Shown: positions 1-9,539 of the stretch, piece after piece
Layout: each line of letters starts with the position of its first letter
How positions within the stretch are numbered: position 1 is the first letter of the stretch
Source: Gnetum montanum
Taxonomy: Eukaryota; Streptophyta; Gnetopsida; Gnetales; Gnetaceae
Direction of reading: 5' to 3'
NCBI GenBank assembly: GCA_015680685.1
Contig: MNCI01024945.1
Span: 59,772 to 123,771, forward strand
DNA: 64,000 nt
Position numbers and translations under genes: made by a program
The notes under the pieces: generated by a model
The model's input: only the letters and a program-made list of their open reading frames with translations
What the model was told of the DNA's origin: nothing
The model's database searches: none

Positions 1-1364
1 TGTGTATGTGTGTTTCCATCCATCATGTAAGTTCGTCACCCAATAAGTGTTCAGGCTGATGGGATGAACTATTTTTCATTAATTGCTAATGTTTGGTTTT
101 TACCTTTAAGTTACATTGTTGATACTAAGGTATGTTCTTTTGATATGGCAGGCAATGGGATCACTTCATCCATCCATCCATCAAGTCTATGGTTTCCCTT
201 GGCTTGGAAATGTATAGTCCCCTTCCAATAAGAAATTTAACGAACCAGTGATTGGGCATTTCTCAAACTAAGGAAGGACTCATGGATTGCAAAGGGTGTG
301 AATTCAAGGGAACTGGATGTTTTTTGTGTTGGTCATTCACTTGGGTGCTTGGATGTTTTCTTCTTGGGTTTTCTTCCTGTTCCGATGTTACCCAATAATC
401 GGAAGTTGAGACAATAAAAATAAGAAGTCTTTGCATGGTGTGGTCCCCACGCATAAAAACACAAAACACAAAAAAAAAAGAAAAAAAGAAGAAGAAGAAG
501 CAAACGTGAGAATTCAAAGCACACCCCTTAGATGGAATAAACTTCGGCTGCAAGCACTGGTTATGGAACCAAAGTGTTCCCTCTAACTAAGGCCCTTCTC
601 GCTTCCCATTCTCTCCTTTGTTTCGTCGGAATGGTGGTGATTCTCGAAGGTGCATCCTTGTTATCCAAGTGGATGATTTAACCAACTGTATTGATGCAAA
701 GTCACTGGAAGTGGTTGGTTTGAGCCAGATTTGGGACGAGATTTGCCAAGTTGCATTAATCATAAAACACACAAGGGGTTGTACACCACCTTGTCTTGGG
801 ATTCCATTCCAGTTCTCTTCTCTCCATCCTTCTCTCCATTGTTCACCTCATTGCCGATTGTATCATTAGTATATATTTTGGTTGATTCTTTGTTTTCTTT
901 TTGGTAAATTCTAGCAGTTAAGACTTTAACTCTTGTTCCAAAGGACATTCCCAGAGCCTACGGACTCTTTGAATGTGGGATTGTCAGGGCATTATGGGCA
1001 TGAGCCTGCTTTGGGGAGGACCCACTGACATTCCTATTTGGAACATTAGTTAACTTCTTTTCCTTAACGTTTTGCAATTAATTAACATTTTTGTTCATTT
1101 CCATCATGACATCCTTTTTATCGATGCCATAGTTGTCCCTTTTTACCTATCATTCCTATTCCTTTTCTCTCTCCATTCTAACGCTACCGGAGGTTCGCGA
1201 TTAGTCATGGGGGTACGGGGCCTGATTTTTCGATTTTTATCCTAAGCCCCGGATTTTTTCGTTTTTCTTCCTAACCCCTATACCTTCGGTAGTCATCATC
1301 TATATTTTCCCAGATCCATATCAGCCATACCACACCTTAGCCAGTGAACCTAAACCGAAGCAAG

Positions 1365-1424
1365 GTATGCTTTACTTAATGATTCAATTACCCTTGCTAA
1401 TATATGATGGTGTTGTGTGTGCAG
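1365..1424 (+). other. Putative mini-intron in the 3' region of element H
   Basis: A donor-like caag/gtatgc at about 1361-1370 is followed by an acceptor-like gtgtgcag ending at 1424, directly before an ATG. Element E has the same layout (donor-like caag/gtatc near 61945, ATG at 62006) but its acceptor has decayed to taa. Athila env-like genes are thought to be expressed by splicing; a real intron here is inference. Confidence 0.25.
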
Positions 1425-1631
1425 ATGGCAATCATACAACAACAGAATGGATCTGGAGCAGACACTTGGAATGGAGCAGCGCTGAAGCAGCATGCAAGGA
1501 GTGGAATTGATAATGCGCTTACGGATGGACAACGAAAGGCGCAATCTAGGCGTTGGCAGCAACAAGACTCTTCTCTCTTCTTCTCTTCTATTCTCTCTCC
1601 TCTTTTCTCTCAGCTGCCAACTGTGGCCTGA
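1425..1631 (+). CDS. Small 3' ORF of Athila-like element H (hypothetical)
   Basis: An open frame of 68 codons starts with ATG immediately after an intron-like acceptor and begins MAIIQQQNGS. It is rich in Gln, Arg and Ser and recognisable as no known family. Element E has an open frame of 60 codons from the homologous ATG (62006), beginning MVIIQT, although the rest of the two predicted peptides agree poorly. It sits in the env-like position but has no signal peptide or membrane segment. It may be a remnant exon, a small accessory protein or chance. H is one of the less decayed copies, so an open frame alone is weak evidence. Confidence 0.25.
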   Translation: MAIIQQQNGSGADTWNGAALKQHARSGIDNALTDGQRKAQSRRWQQQDSSLFFSSILSPLFSQLPTVA

Positions 1632-1796
1632 TGTCATTGTAATAAGGTGTTCACCCATGTTGTCATGAACACCAGTTTTTGTCAAGTCTTGTAATAAAGA
1701 CCGTTCACATGTCATCCCATTAGTTCCATTTCCCCTAATAATCCCATACCTACCTGATATCATTGTAAGGAACTCGAGGACGAGTTTTCATTCAGT

Positions 1797-1806
1797 CATG
1801 GGGGTA
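1797..1806 (+). promoter_or_regulatory. Polypurine tract of element H
   Basis: The tract catgggggta directly abuts the LTR start TGATGAG. The same word precedes the 3' LTRs of E and, as its complement, I and B, so it is the plus-strand priming site of the family. Confidence 0.85.
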
Positions 1807-1829
1807 TGATGAGACGCGACCTGCATGTG

Positions 1830-1877
1830 CCGCGATATCGCGTCTTCCCCTGCGATATCGCGTACGCGATATCGCGG
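1830..1877 (+). repeat. U3 array of GCGATATCGC palindromes (element H)
   Basis: Three copies of the palindrome GCGATATCGC lie within 48 bp, just upstream of the TATA box. The LTR of I has five related copies and that of D about five decayed ones. The position suits an enhancer or transcription-factor site cluster; the function is inferred. Confidence 0.7.
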
Positions 1878-1890
1878 TCCGCCGCCATAT

Positions 1891-1899
1891 CTATAAATA
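1891..1899 (+). promoter_or_regulatory. TATA box of the H LTR
   Basis: ctataaata lies about 15 bp after the U3 palindromes. The same element occurs in I (minus strand, 63774-63781), D (50852-50860) and E (62562-62570). It probably marks the Pol II core promoter, with R starting downstream. Confidence 0.6.
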
Positions 1900-2145
1900 A
1901 GAGGCGGCACTCCCTTCATTTCCCAATCCTGGCTAGAAGTAGCGAAGCTCTGGCAGATTGATCACTCCAGAGTTAGAATTTTTCCCATGTGCCCGCAGTA
2001 GGAGTCCTAGAGTGAACGGCTCTTTATTCGAGCAGCTTGTAACCTGAACCCAAGTTGTGTACGGCAATAAAGACGAACTTGATTGGATAAACCTTGCAGT
2101 ACATGGTTTTATTGTTGTTTATTTACTGCTTTCCTAGTGCGCACA

Positions 2146-2470
2146 AGTACGACTTGATTACGAGCGTCTACGGACGTGTACGGCTAGTCAAGGAATCGGC
2201 TGCTTGTCGCAACGCATGAGTACGACTTGATTACGAGCATTGGCTGCTTGGTAACCCAGTAGCGTATTCCAGGATTCTGCGCTTGGTAATCCCAGTGGTA
2301 GTCCAATGTGTACGGCTAGTCAAGGAATCGGCTACTCATTGCTAGGCTAGAACGTGTGATAAGTACGACTTAGTTACGAGCACCCACGGGTGTGTACGGC
2401 TAGCTAAGGAATCGGCTGCTTATCACACTTAAGCTAAATAGGTGCCTCAGTACGACCACTTCGAGCACTT
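2146..2470 (+). repeat. Amplified U5 module in the H LTR
   Basis: The word agtacgact/agtacgacc starts at 2146, 2219, 2362 and 2449. Each start is followed by 'acgagc' or 'cgagc', and the first three by 'gtgtacggctag...aaggaatcggct'. LTRs of D, E, A and B have only the last unit ('gaccacttcaag...cgtgt' type). Two extra units are present in I. The module expanded within the H/I subfamily. Confidence 0.7.
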
Positions 2471-2846
2471 GCGTTACGTGTGGTGATCCCAGTAACGATT
2501 AGAATTTGGTAAGCCACAGTTGCATAGTTCAGGGTGTGTCCGGTAAGTGGGAACGGATGCTGACACTAGTTAATTTAGACTTAGGACATTAGTTAGAGTT
2601 AGTTAGTTTATCAACCCTTTCTCCCATAGCTTAGGCAATAAACCTGAAAATACCAAAAAAATCACATACCTCAAACTTGCTTAACCATACACTGTGACAC
2701 TTACAAGCAAGCCTGGGAAGACAACGAACGATTAACCCCAAGTGTTTCGTGTGGTGTTAAGGCATTTAGTCTGCGGAGTTCGACCGGATCGCGTGTGCAC
2801 ATTCATATTCATATGGTTGAGTGTAGGGGTACCTCGCCACTCATCA

Positions 2847-3058
2847 GGAGTGGACCGTAAGAAGTACTATGTCAACCTATTAGAACTCATCTTCCTTAAA
2901 AATAGAGAATGATTTCAAAGATAATAAGAAGGATAGAAAGATACTTTCCTTTCCATGTCTCATCAAAAAAACTTTGTAAAAGAGAAGGAATAGCTCGTTA
3001 TTCTAATGATGTAGCTCATAGAGCTTATGCTACATCATGATATGAAACGATAAAAGAC
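2847..3058 (+). other. Internal DNA of element G, 5' of its coiled-coil frame
   Basis: This stretch starts at the right edge of the H insertion. It holds no motif I recognise and probably is upstream coding or leader sequence of G. Confidence 0.4.
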
Positions 3059-4985
3059 ATGGCATCTACAAAGCTTTACGAGGTGGAGAAACCACCACCA
3101 CCACTTGTAGCACCATAGTTAAGACCTAAGATTCATGTAGCTATAGAGCATCTAACTTAGAGAGTAATAGTTGCAACAACAACAACCTCTACAGGTGATG
3201 GACAATCTTCAATGTATAGACTAGCCATGAGCGATTTGAATGAGGTCACAAGAACCATTAGATAGTTATATGATGAGATAATATCTTTGTTCTATTCATA
3301 AAGAAATCAAGCACCCATTAATGCCAATCCTACTACTAAGGAAGTTACTATGATAATATGAAGACAAGCATTTTCTGAAATTTCTAGAAATGTAGTAGCC
3401 TTCCTTGTAATGTTAGAAGAAGGTGAGGAAGTAATGGTCTTGGTTATACCATACAAGAGCCAAGAGATAAAAGAATAGGTGGTGAAAGAATATATTGAAG
3501 AAGCTCTAAGTACTCCTATTGCATCTATTCCTAATGTTTCTTCTTGGATAATGTACAAGTATTAGTAGGAGTAGGAAGTGATAGGATAAGGACAACTTAG
3601 CATGAAGAAATATTTGAGCAATTAATGAGTACTAGGATTTGATTCATGAGACATTTGATCTTTTAGAAGATATTTCATCTACCCACTCATAGTTTCTAGA
3701 AATAAGAGGTAACCTTTTTATTGTAAATGCAGAACTCAAGGAGGCCACCATTAGCAATCGATCATTGGCAACTAAGGTTACAAAACTTAGAGTCGATTTG
3801 TCAAATCTTGTGATTCCTAAGATAGAAATCAATAAAGAAAAATATTATTGATATTTTCAATAGAAATATTAAGAGGGTGAGAATTATAAGAAAATGATAA
3901 CCTTTGATGCATCACTATCCAAAGAAATGGTAAATTTCACTAACCATGATCTCCATCAAGTTTCCAAGGAAAATTTGATACTAACTCGAGACAATCATCA
4001 TCTATGAAATGCTAAGAAATAGAAAGACTTGATGGTGGAATGCATTCACTAGAAATAGGAATAACTTACCAAGATTAACATAAACTTGAGAACGTTGGCT
4101 ACAAAAAATAGGAATCTCTCAGTGGAGGAAGTTCGTACCCTTCATGAAAAGATGATCATTAAGGTCACTGCCTAGAAGAATGAGGCCACGAAATATGAGA
4201 TAGTTAAGAATCATTATAGGAACTAGGTTAGGATGATCAAGGAAGTCGCTAAAAAAGAAATTAAGTTATCTAAGGTAAAGGTGAATGAAGCCCTCCAACA
4301 GATCCAACAAGGAGGCAATGTGTAATAGCCCAACTTTGATGGTCTCAACACACTTAACTAACCAAAGATTTTTCTAAAGGAGATGCAAATCAAAGATATG
4401 AGAGAGTATATAGACCTTTCCAATCTCCAACATGCAAATTTGACAATGATAACAATAGGAAGTCTCAAATTAGAATTAGAAAAGTAAATGGTTGGATCTT
4501 GCCTCCTTTATGAGGTCGAGTTCAAGCTCCACAAAGAGAAAAAAGAGAAGTTAGAAGTCACTAACATGAAGCTTAAGATTCTTAGAAGCAAATTAATCAA
4601 TAAAAGATCTATTATTGTGAACTTGACTAGGAGAATAAATTTCTAGCATGATTTGTAGAACCTACTCTATATGTTCAACTTTGAATATAAAAAATTTGTA
4701 GCCCAGTTTGTCAACATAAAGGAGATGTTCCCTACACTATCATCCCCCTAGGATATCTATGCAAAGAAACTTAGACCATGCACAACCCACAAGAAAAAAA
4801 GAAAAAGATAAGGGTACTTCTTTATGCCTTGCAACATTCGAAAGTAGTAGTAGTACAACCTAGGCATTTAGCATAGCAAGGACATGATGAAAGATCCTCC
4901 ACATCATAGGAGCATCCACCTCTAGGCATAGTGTAAAAACATGATCATGTCTCTATCCATCTAATAGGAAGCTAAAAAGTTTTAT
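3059..4985 (+). pseudogene. Decayed coiled-coil ORF next to the 3' LTR of element G
   Basis: From ATG 3059 the frame is uninterrupted by indels for 188 codons to 3622. Its stops are seven TAG, two TAA and one TGA, all one C-to-T change from CAG, CAA or CGA. After a frame change, coding-like sequence continues to about 4980 with mostly TAG stops. The N-terminus begins MASTKLYEVEKPPPP, followed by a Thr-rich linker. The rest is dominated by Lys/Glu/Leu/Asn with heptad-like leucine spacing (for example ELKEATISNRSLATKVTKL), suggesting a long coiled coil of roughly 600 residues. No Gag, protease, RT or integrase motif and no membrane segment is seen. It ends about 170 bp before the PPT of G, in the env-like position. 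It may be a captured host gene, an accessory ORF or an unusual Gag. Translation and decay pattern are seen; function is unknown. Confidence 0.55.
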
Positions 4986-5158
4986 TAAAGTTTCCAAGTT
5001 CTTTGTAAATTTCACCAAGTTATTATCCATGAAAATTATGAGTCAAATGACACTTAGAAGTTGGTTTATTTGTTATAGTTAGTAAATTAGTTCCTACTTC
5101 AAATTTTGCAAGAAACGTGATCCCATTTTATTCACTTAAGGATGATTTTTAAATCAAT

Positions 5159-5168
5159 CGTGGGGATA
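5159..5168 (+). promoter_or_regulatory. Polypurine tract of element G
   Basis: cgtggggata directly precedes the LTR start TGATGAAG. It corresponds to the family tract catgggggta with point changes. Confidence 0.65.
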
Positions 5169-6061
5169 TGATGAAGTATTAATAGGTTAGCAATGTTGAT
5201 GCATGCCTATTAATGTAGCCTAATTAATGCATCCTCATTGATGCATCTCAAGATACATTGGTGTATGTGCATCAATACTAATCCTCCTAAAGCCTATATT
5301 AGTGTGCACACCAGCTACATTTATGACAGTATTTGGTCACTTCCTTAGCCGTACTTTTATAGTTTTCTTCCATAGAACTTAATGAAATTTTCCCTTTGAG
5401 TGACCATAGCATGGATTGAGTTGACTATACAGAATTTATTTAAGTGCAATATGTCCCTAGATATACTTACATGAAAGATAATAACATTAATATTTCTTCT
5501 CTCAATTTTAGCACTTGGATTAGTTTAAGCTTACTTTTCAACATTCTAATTTAAATGTAGTTTATTTTATTATACTTAAGCATTTGATAATATAATTCAT
5601 AAGTAACATAAGTACAACCACTTCAAGCATAATATACTAGTGCTTAGTAATTCCAACAATGAGTACTTGGTACATTCAATAGTAAATACTTTGTAAGCTA
5701 AGAGTGTTAGTAAATGTTCAAGATGTGTACAGATAGTGGGAACAGATGCTCCACATTTAGGATAGTTTAGTTATTAATTAATAAATTTAAATATTTCAAT
5801 ATTTTATCTAATTAATAATTTTATCAATAAAGGATATAATAAAAAATTATAAAAATAAATATATTAGACCTCAATGACATTTAGACATACAAACAAAGTA
5901 AACATAGGTGATGATTGGAAAAATAAAAACTAGTAACCACATGTCTTACTATCTAAGGACATAGGCCACTTAGTTAAAAGAAGTTCACAAAATTTGACTA
6001 GATCATGTGTACATGCTTGTGATTTGTATGGTTAGGTATAGAAAATGTCCACTACTCATCA
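5169..6061 (+). repeat. 3' LTR of element G
   Basis: This 893-bp LTR runs TGATGAAG...CTACTCATCA. It is old but collinear with the Athila-like LTRs: 'agtacaaccacttcaagca', 'gatgtgtacagatagtgggaacagatg' and 'gatcatgtgtacatgcttgtgatttgtatggtt' match U5 words of H, D and E. Its U3 carries a different short repeat, around TGATGCATC (5199-5272). The 3' flank aatac (6062-6066) would be the target duplication. Confidence 0.75.
5199..5272 (+). repeat. U3 array of (A/T)GATGCATC words (element G)
   Basis: Related words recur about every 20 bp: tgatgcatgcc, taatgcatcc, tgatgcatctc and tgtgcatcaat, on both strands because ATGCAT is a palindrome. The array sits where H has GATATCG palindromes and E has ACTCTAG repeats. 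Confidence 0.5.
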
Positions 6062-6805
6062 AATACCAAAATGTTCAATAGTGCTTAAAGTTATCTAAAA
6101 TCCAAATACATAAATATGATAATAAAATAGGCTAACACATGTTTAGATGATCATAATATATAAATAATAAATATTCTAATGCTTGTAAAGATGAATATGC
6201 ATAGTATCTAAAAATTAGCAGTAAACTTTAGCATATCTCCTTACTCCATCTAATCCTAGTTATCTAAAAATAAAAGGAAGAGTTAGTATAAACAAAGTAA
6301 AAAATCTTGGCACATATGGTTAATTCAAGGGAAAGTCTAATGATGGCTAAGTGAAGGCATGCTAGCCTACAATACATGTTAGTAGAGTACAAACATACTA
6401 AGCATTAAGAATCATACATCATGCATAGATCTAAACATAAAATAAATAAATAACTAAATCAAATTATCCACTCTAACCCATCAACCTATAAACAAGAAGG
6501 CTAGCATGCACGACACTTAGTTTCAAGTGTATGAATTGTTGTCATAAGTACTTTTTAAACCAAATTTGTAAAAAATAAAATTCCAAAATACCATGTGCAT
6601 GGATTTATTTATTAGTATCAACAAAACATTTGGTGCTAGAGGCATCATCCATGACACACCTGGAACATTTTGGAGATAACAAACAAGACCAATGAACCTA
6701 TGATCACTATTCCATGTAGAATAAAACCCAAAATGGTATATGGTAATCTATTTCAATTCCCTTGTTCTTTTCCTACATGTATGTTTTTGCAAGTTCCAAG
6801 CTTAG
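6062..6805. other. AT-rich spacer without recognisable genes
   Basis: This is AT-rich sequence with many short stops in all frames between the LTR of G and the repeat block at 6806. Part of it may belong to the unresolved 5' LTR of F. I see no terminal repeat, promoter or conserved domain. Confidence 0.5.
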
Positions 6806-7065
6806 TGGAGACATCATGGAGTCATCTTATCTAAGATCTTAACTCTTAGAAGAGACATCTTGGAAAACAGGAGATGTCTTGGCTAAGTTGAGAGCTCGAA
6901 GGAGATATTTAGAAATTTTGATAGATGTCCCAAGCCAAATGTCTCAAAAACACATGAGATATCTTAGATGTTAGTGAGATGTCTCATAGAATTAGGAGAC
7001 GTCTTAGCCACAGCAAGAGATGTCTTCCATGTATTGCTTGTTTCTCAGTGAGACATCTTGGAAAG
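6806..7065. repeat. Array of alternating AGACATCT / AGATGTCT words
   Basis: About eleven copies or near-copies of an 8-bp word occur in 260 bp in both orientations: gagacatc at 6810, 6851 and 7049, gagatgtct at 6870, 6977 and 7017, gagacgtct at 6997, and decayed forms between. AGACATCT and AGATGTCT are reverse complements, so the block is a chain of inverted short repeats. It lies about 0.6-0.9 kb before the PBS of F, where U3 of F would be; that assignment is inference. Confidence 0.55.
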
Positions 7066-7672
7066 TTTAAAGCTAACCCAAATGGATAGAAAAAATTTAT
7101 AAATTATTATTCTAAATTTGGAAACAGTCAAGAGAATATAGAAAAAGATCAAAAATAGTGGATAATATTTAGGTTAATCTTGAGGAATGTTGTCTATAGT
7201 TTTTATCCTACCTAGTTAATAAATATTGATTTTGTTTCATGCTTGTATAATGGAGAAATAAGATATCATGTAAGTTCATATGTTGAACATGAGCAAGAGT
7301 GTGAGTAAACATATTTAGTAAGTGCATATGTGGTTGTAGCTTCAAGGTCAATTGTGTTGTATGTTGATGTATGTATTCTAGTATTTCTTGTGAGTTGAGG
7401 TCTCAGTCCTAGGTTGTGAGAGTAATTCTCCATTAGTTTTGTTTTGCATTAAGAATATCCATTTTATGGTTGTAGAGATTTATTATCTATAGCATCATTT
7501 GATTATGTGAGGGTATTTGATGTTTTATGAGTTGTGGAACCATTTTGTAATCATCTTTTGAATAGTTGAAGATAGCTAGTTTTCTCATTTTTTATCAAAG
7601 TAATTGTCTTTTCATAAGGCTTGGATTTAGTATGTAGAAGGTGATTTTAATATTGGAGTAAACCTACTCTCA
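7066..7672 (+). repeat. Probable 3' part of the 5' LTR of element F
   Basis: Coding-free sequence leads up to an initiator-Met PBS, so an LTR must end near 7672 (ca just before 'ctaattat'). The left boundary cannot be fixed because no second LTR copy survives in the window: F is truncated at 11065. Confidence 0.45.
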
Positions 7673-7680
7673 CTAATTAT

Positions 7681-7692
7681 TGGTATCAAAGC
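7681..7692 (+). promoter_or_regulatory. Primer-binding site of element F (tRNA-iMet type)
   Basis: TGGTATCAAAGC matches the usual plant retrotransposon PBS TGGTATCAGAGC, complementary to initiator tRNA-Met, with one G-to-A change. A gag-like ATG follows at 7742. Confidence 0.8.
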
Positions 7693-7741
7693 TTTGTGTT
7701 GATTGTTGCTTGGATTTGGTTGAAAATTTTGTCAAATTTAG

Positions 7742-8900
7742 ATGACATCTAAGAAGATATAAGTGTAAGCCCTGAGCAGAGTCATGAAGACCATGAAGTC
7801 TTTCTTCTAACTAATGATAACTCAGTCAGATGAAATTAGTATAAAGGTAGACTGAAATGTTAGTCCCAACCATAGAATTCATGTTCAAATGAAGAAGTTT
7901 CATAACCTAGTGGAGATAAAGCAAATGATGATGAAGAATAATTAAGCTATGGAAGTGTAGTAACCCATTAGCTAAGTATTCTAATAAGAGGAAATCCTAT
8001 TCCTCATATGATAATTCTAAGGACTCTAATAGTGGTTACTTCTTCTCTTGACAAGCTAGATGAGAAAGATGATGTAAGGCTTGTTAGAGCATTTAGAAAT
8101 GCTACCAAAATTATATTTATTGAGTTGAATAATTTTAATGGTATAGATGAAACCAATGATTTTTCAAGTTGGTTAAAGGTACTTGAAAAGTACTTTGAGT
8201 TGGAAGAGGTACCAAATAACTCAAGGGTATCTATTGTCGAATCCAGAGTAGAAGGTACAACTTCTACTAGATGGGAAAAGGAGTTCTAAGCTTATGAAAG
8301 ACAAACCCATCAACCCATCAAAGATTAGAATTTAATGAAATATAGCTTAAGAAGAAAATTTTAACAATCTCATCAAAGAAAAAATACTATCATGAAGTTT
8401 AAATTCATAAGGCAAGGTGACAAGGATGTCAAATAAGTATTACCTAGAATTTTATGATCTATTCCATCAAGCTAAAGTAAATTGGGAAGAGTATGAAAAA
8501 TATTTAATCTTTTCAAGAGGTCTCAAGATATTGTATCAATAAAAATATATTTTTAGGAGCCCTAAAATCTTAATGAGATTTATAATTTGACACTCAAGGC
8601 TAAAAAGATATTAAGTGGATTTGGGAACTGAAGTAAACAAACTTTCAAGGAGAATGAGAAGGGATCCAAGTCAAAATCTAAAGATAATGATGATAACCAT
8701 GATAAAAAGATAAAAAAGGAAGATAAGAAGAACAAAGCTAAGAAGAACCAAGATAAAGGAGACAAGAATCAAGGTAGCAGCTCATTCAAGATTCAGTGCT
8801 TCAAGTGGGGAGAATAGAGACACAAGTAGTGGAAATGGCCACTTCAAAAGGAAGTCAAGAACTAGGATGTATAAAACCAAAACAATGGAGAAAACCATCC
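7742..8900 (+). pseudogene. gag: Gag of chromovirus-like element F
   Basis: The frame opens with ATG 7742 (MTSKKI), 50 bp after the PBS. It is broken by stops that mostly replace Gln. The best-preserved section is 8008-8289, containing NFNGIDETNDFSSWLKVLEKYF, a Gag-like 'W...E..F' pattern. A Lys-rich basic tract (8640-8790) precedes a decayed CCHC zinc knuckle at 8797-8842, read as C-F-K-W-G-E-stop-R-H-K-stop-W-K-W, in which the second and fourth Cys became Trp and two Gln became stops. Gag would form the particle and bind the RNA. The order gag, protease, RT continues downstream on the same strand. Confidence 0.7.
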
Positions 8901-8929
8901 TAAGAGAAAATTAAATTGATCCTAATGAT

Positions 8930-9420
8930 CCTAAGATTGAGGAAGTTTCTAAACTAAATTCTTTTACATTCATAGGGAATGTTAATAAAGGAGCCCATCT
9001 TGATAGAAATTTGCTATTTCAGATTGAGGCTAGATCTTTGCTTAATATGGAATGAATTCATATTTTAATTAATGAGGAAGCCAAAAAAATGATATTTCTT
9101 TTAGGTTAGTTCCTAGATTGAGTTTAGTAAATAAGTTTCTTCCTAGACCCTAGAAGGTGCATTAGGTGTCTAAAGATTTCTCTCAAGAGAAGAGGAAACA
9201 ATGTACTTCGAAATTTAAAATTAGAGGTTTTCATGATGTTGTGATGTGATGTGTTTCCACTATATTTTCTTGATGTAATTCTTGATACACCTTGGAATTT
9301 TAACAATGGTGCTCAATTTAATAAATCAAGATATATATGGAGTGTAGCTAGATTTGATAAAATCCATGAGTTGATTCCCATGATAGCTATGTAAGTGAGG
9401 TAGAAAAACTAACTTAATGC
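8930..9420 (+). pseudogene. Protease-region relic of element F
   Basis: At 9210-9300 the translation contains HDVVMCDVFPL and DTPWNF. These resemble the 'CDVxPMDxCHxLLGRPWQ' segment of chromovirus retropepsins, in which the GRPW motif closes the protease; here it reads DTPW. The catalytic DSG was not located with confidence. The region is interrupted by stops and sits between the zinc knuckle and RT, as expected. Confidence 0.6.
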
Positions 9421-9539
9421 TTCCTTAATTCTTCTAGGAGAGAGAGAATATATTAAGGAACATGATTAAAAAGATTTTGAATTTTTTGTTATATCAATAG
9501 TTACTTATAACCATGATGATGAGCAAGTTGAACTTCCTA

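Larger units (their letters stand above)
1..1796 (+). mobile_element. Element H: 3' non-coding region of an Athila-like gypsy element
   Basis: This is the 3' internal part of a copy whose pol lies left of the window. It aligns along its length with 60590-62384 of element E: shared blocks include the words around 'ctaataagtg', 'tgtttggtttttacc', the A-rich tract at 469-500, 'tattgatgcaa' and 'cttttccttaa'. No pol-like reading frame remains. It ends at a polypurine tract directly before an LTR. The family therefore carries about 1.8-2 kb between pol and the 3' LTR, the position where Athila elements may hold an env-like gene. Only one small conserved ORF is seen (at 1425). Confidence 0.75.
1807..2846 (+). 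repeat. 3' LTR of Athila-like element H
   Basis: This 1040-bp LTR runs from TGATGAGACG to CCACTCATCA. It is collinear with the LTRs of I, D, E, B, A and G: U3 repeats, TATA box, a block containing 'agtgcccgcag', 'ggcaataaagacgaac' and 'ccttgcag', a U5 with 'gtgtccggtaagtggga', then 'ttgagtgtaggggtacctcgcc'. It retains many CpG sites, unlike most of the window, which suggests a fairly young insertion. The next bases (ggagt, 2847-2851) are the expected 5-bp target duplication, but the other copy is outside the window. It interrupts element G. Confidence 0.85.

Noticed and set aside
1350-1763. 137-codon minus-strand open frame
   Set aside because: It lies antisense over the 3' region of H, has low-complexity Arg/Leu composition and is not conserved in E or B; probably chance.
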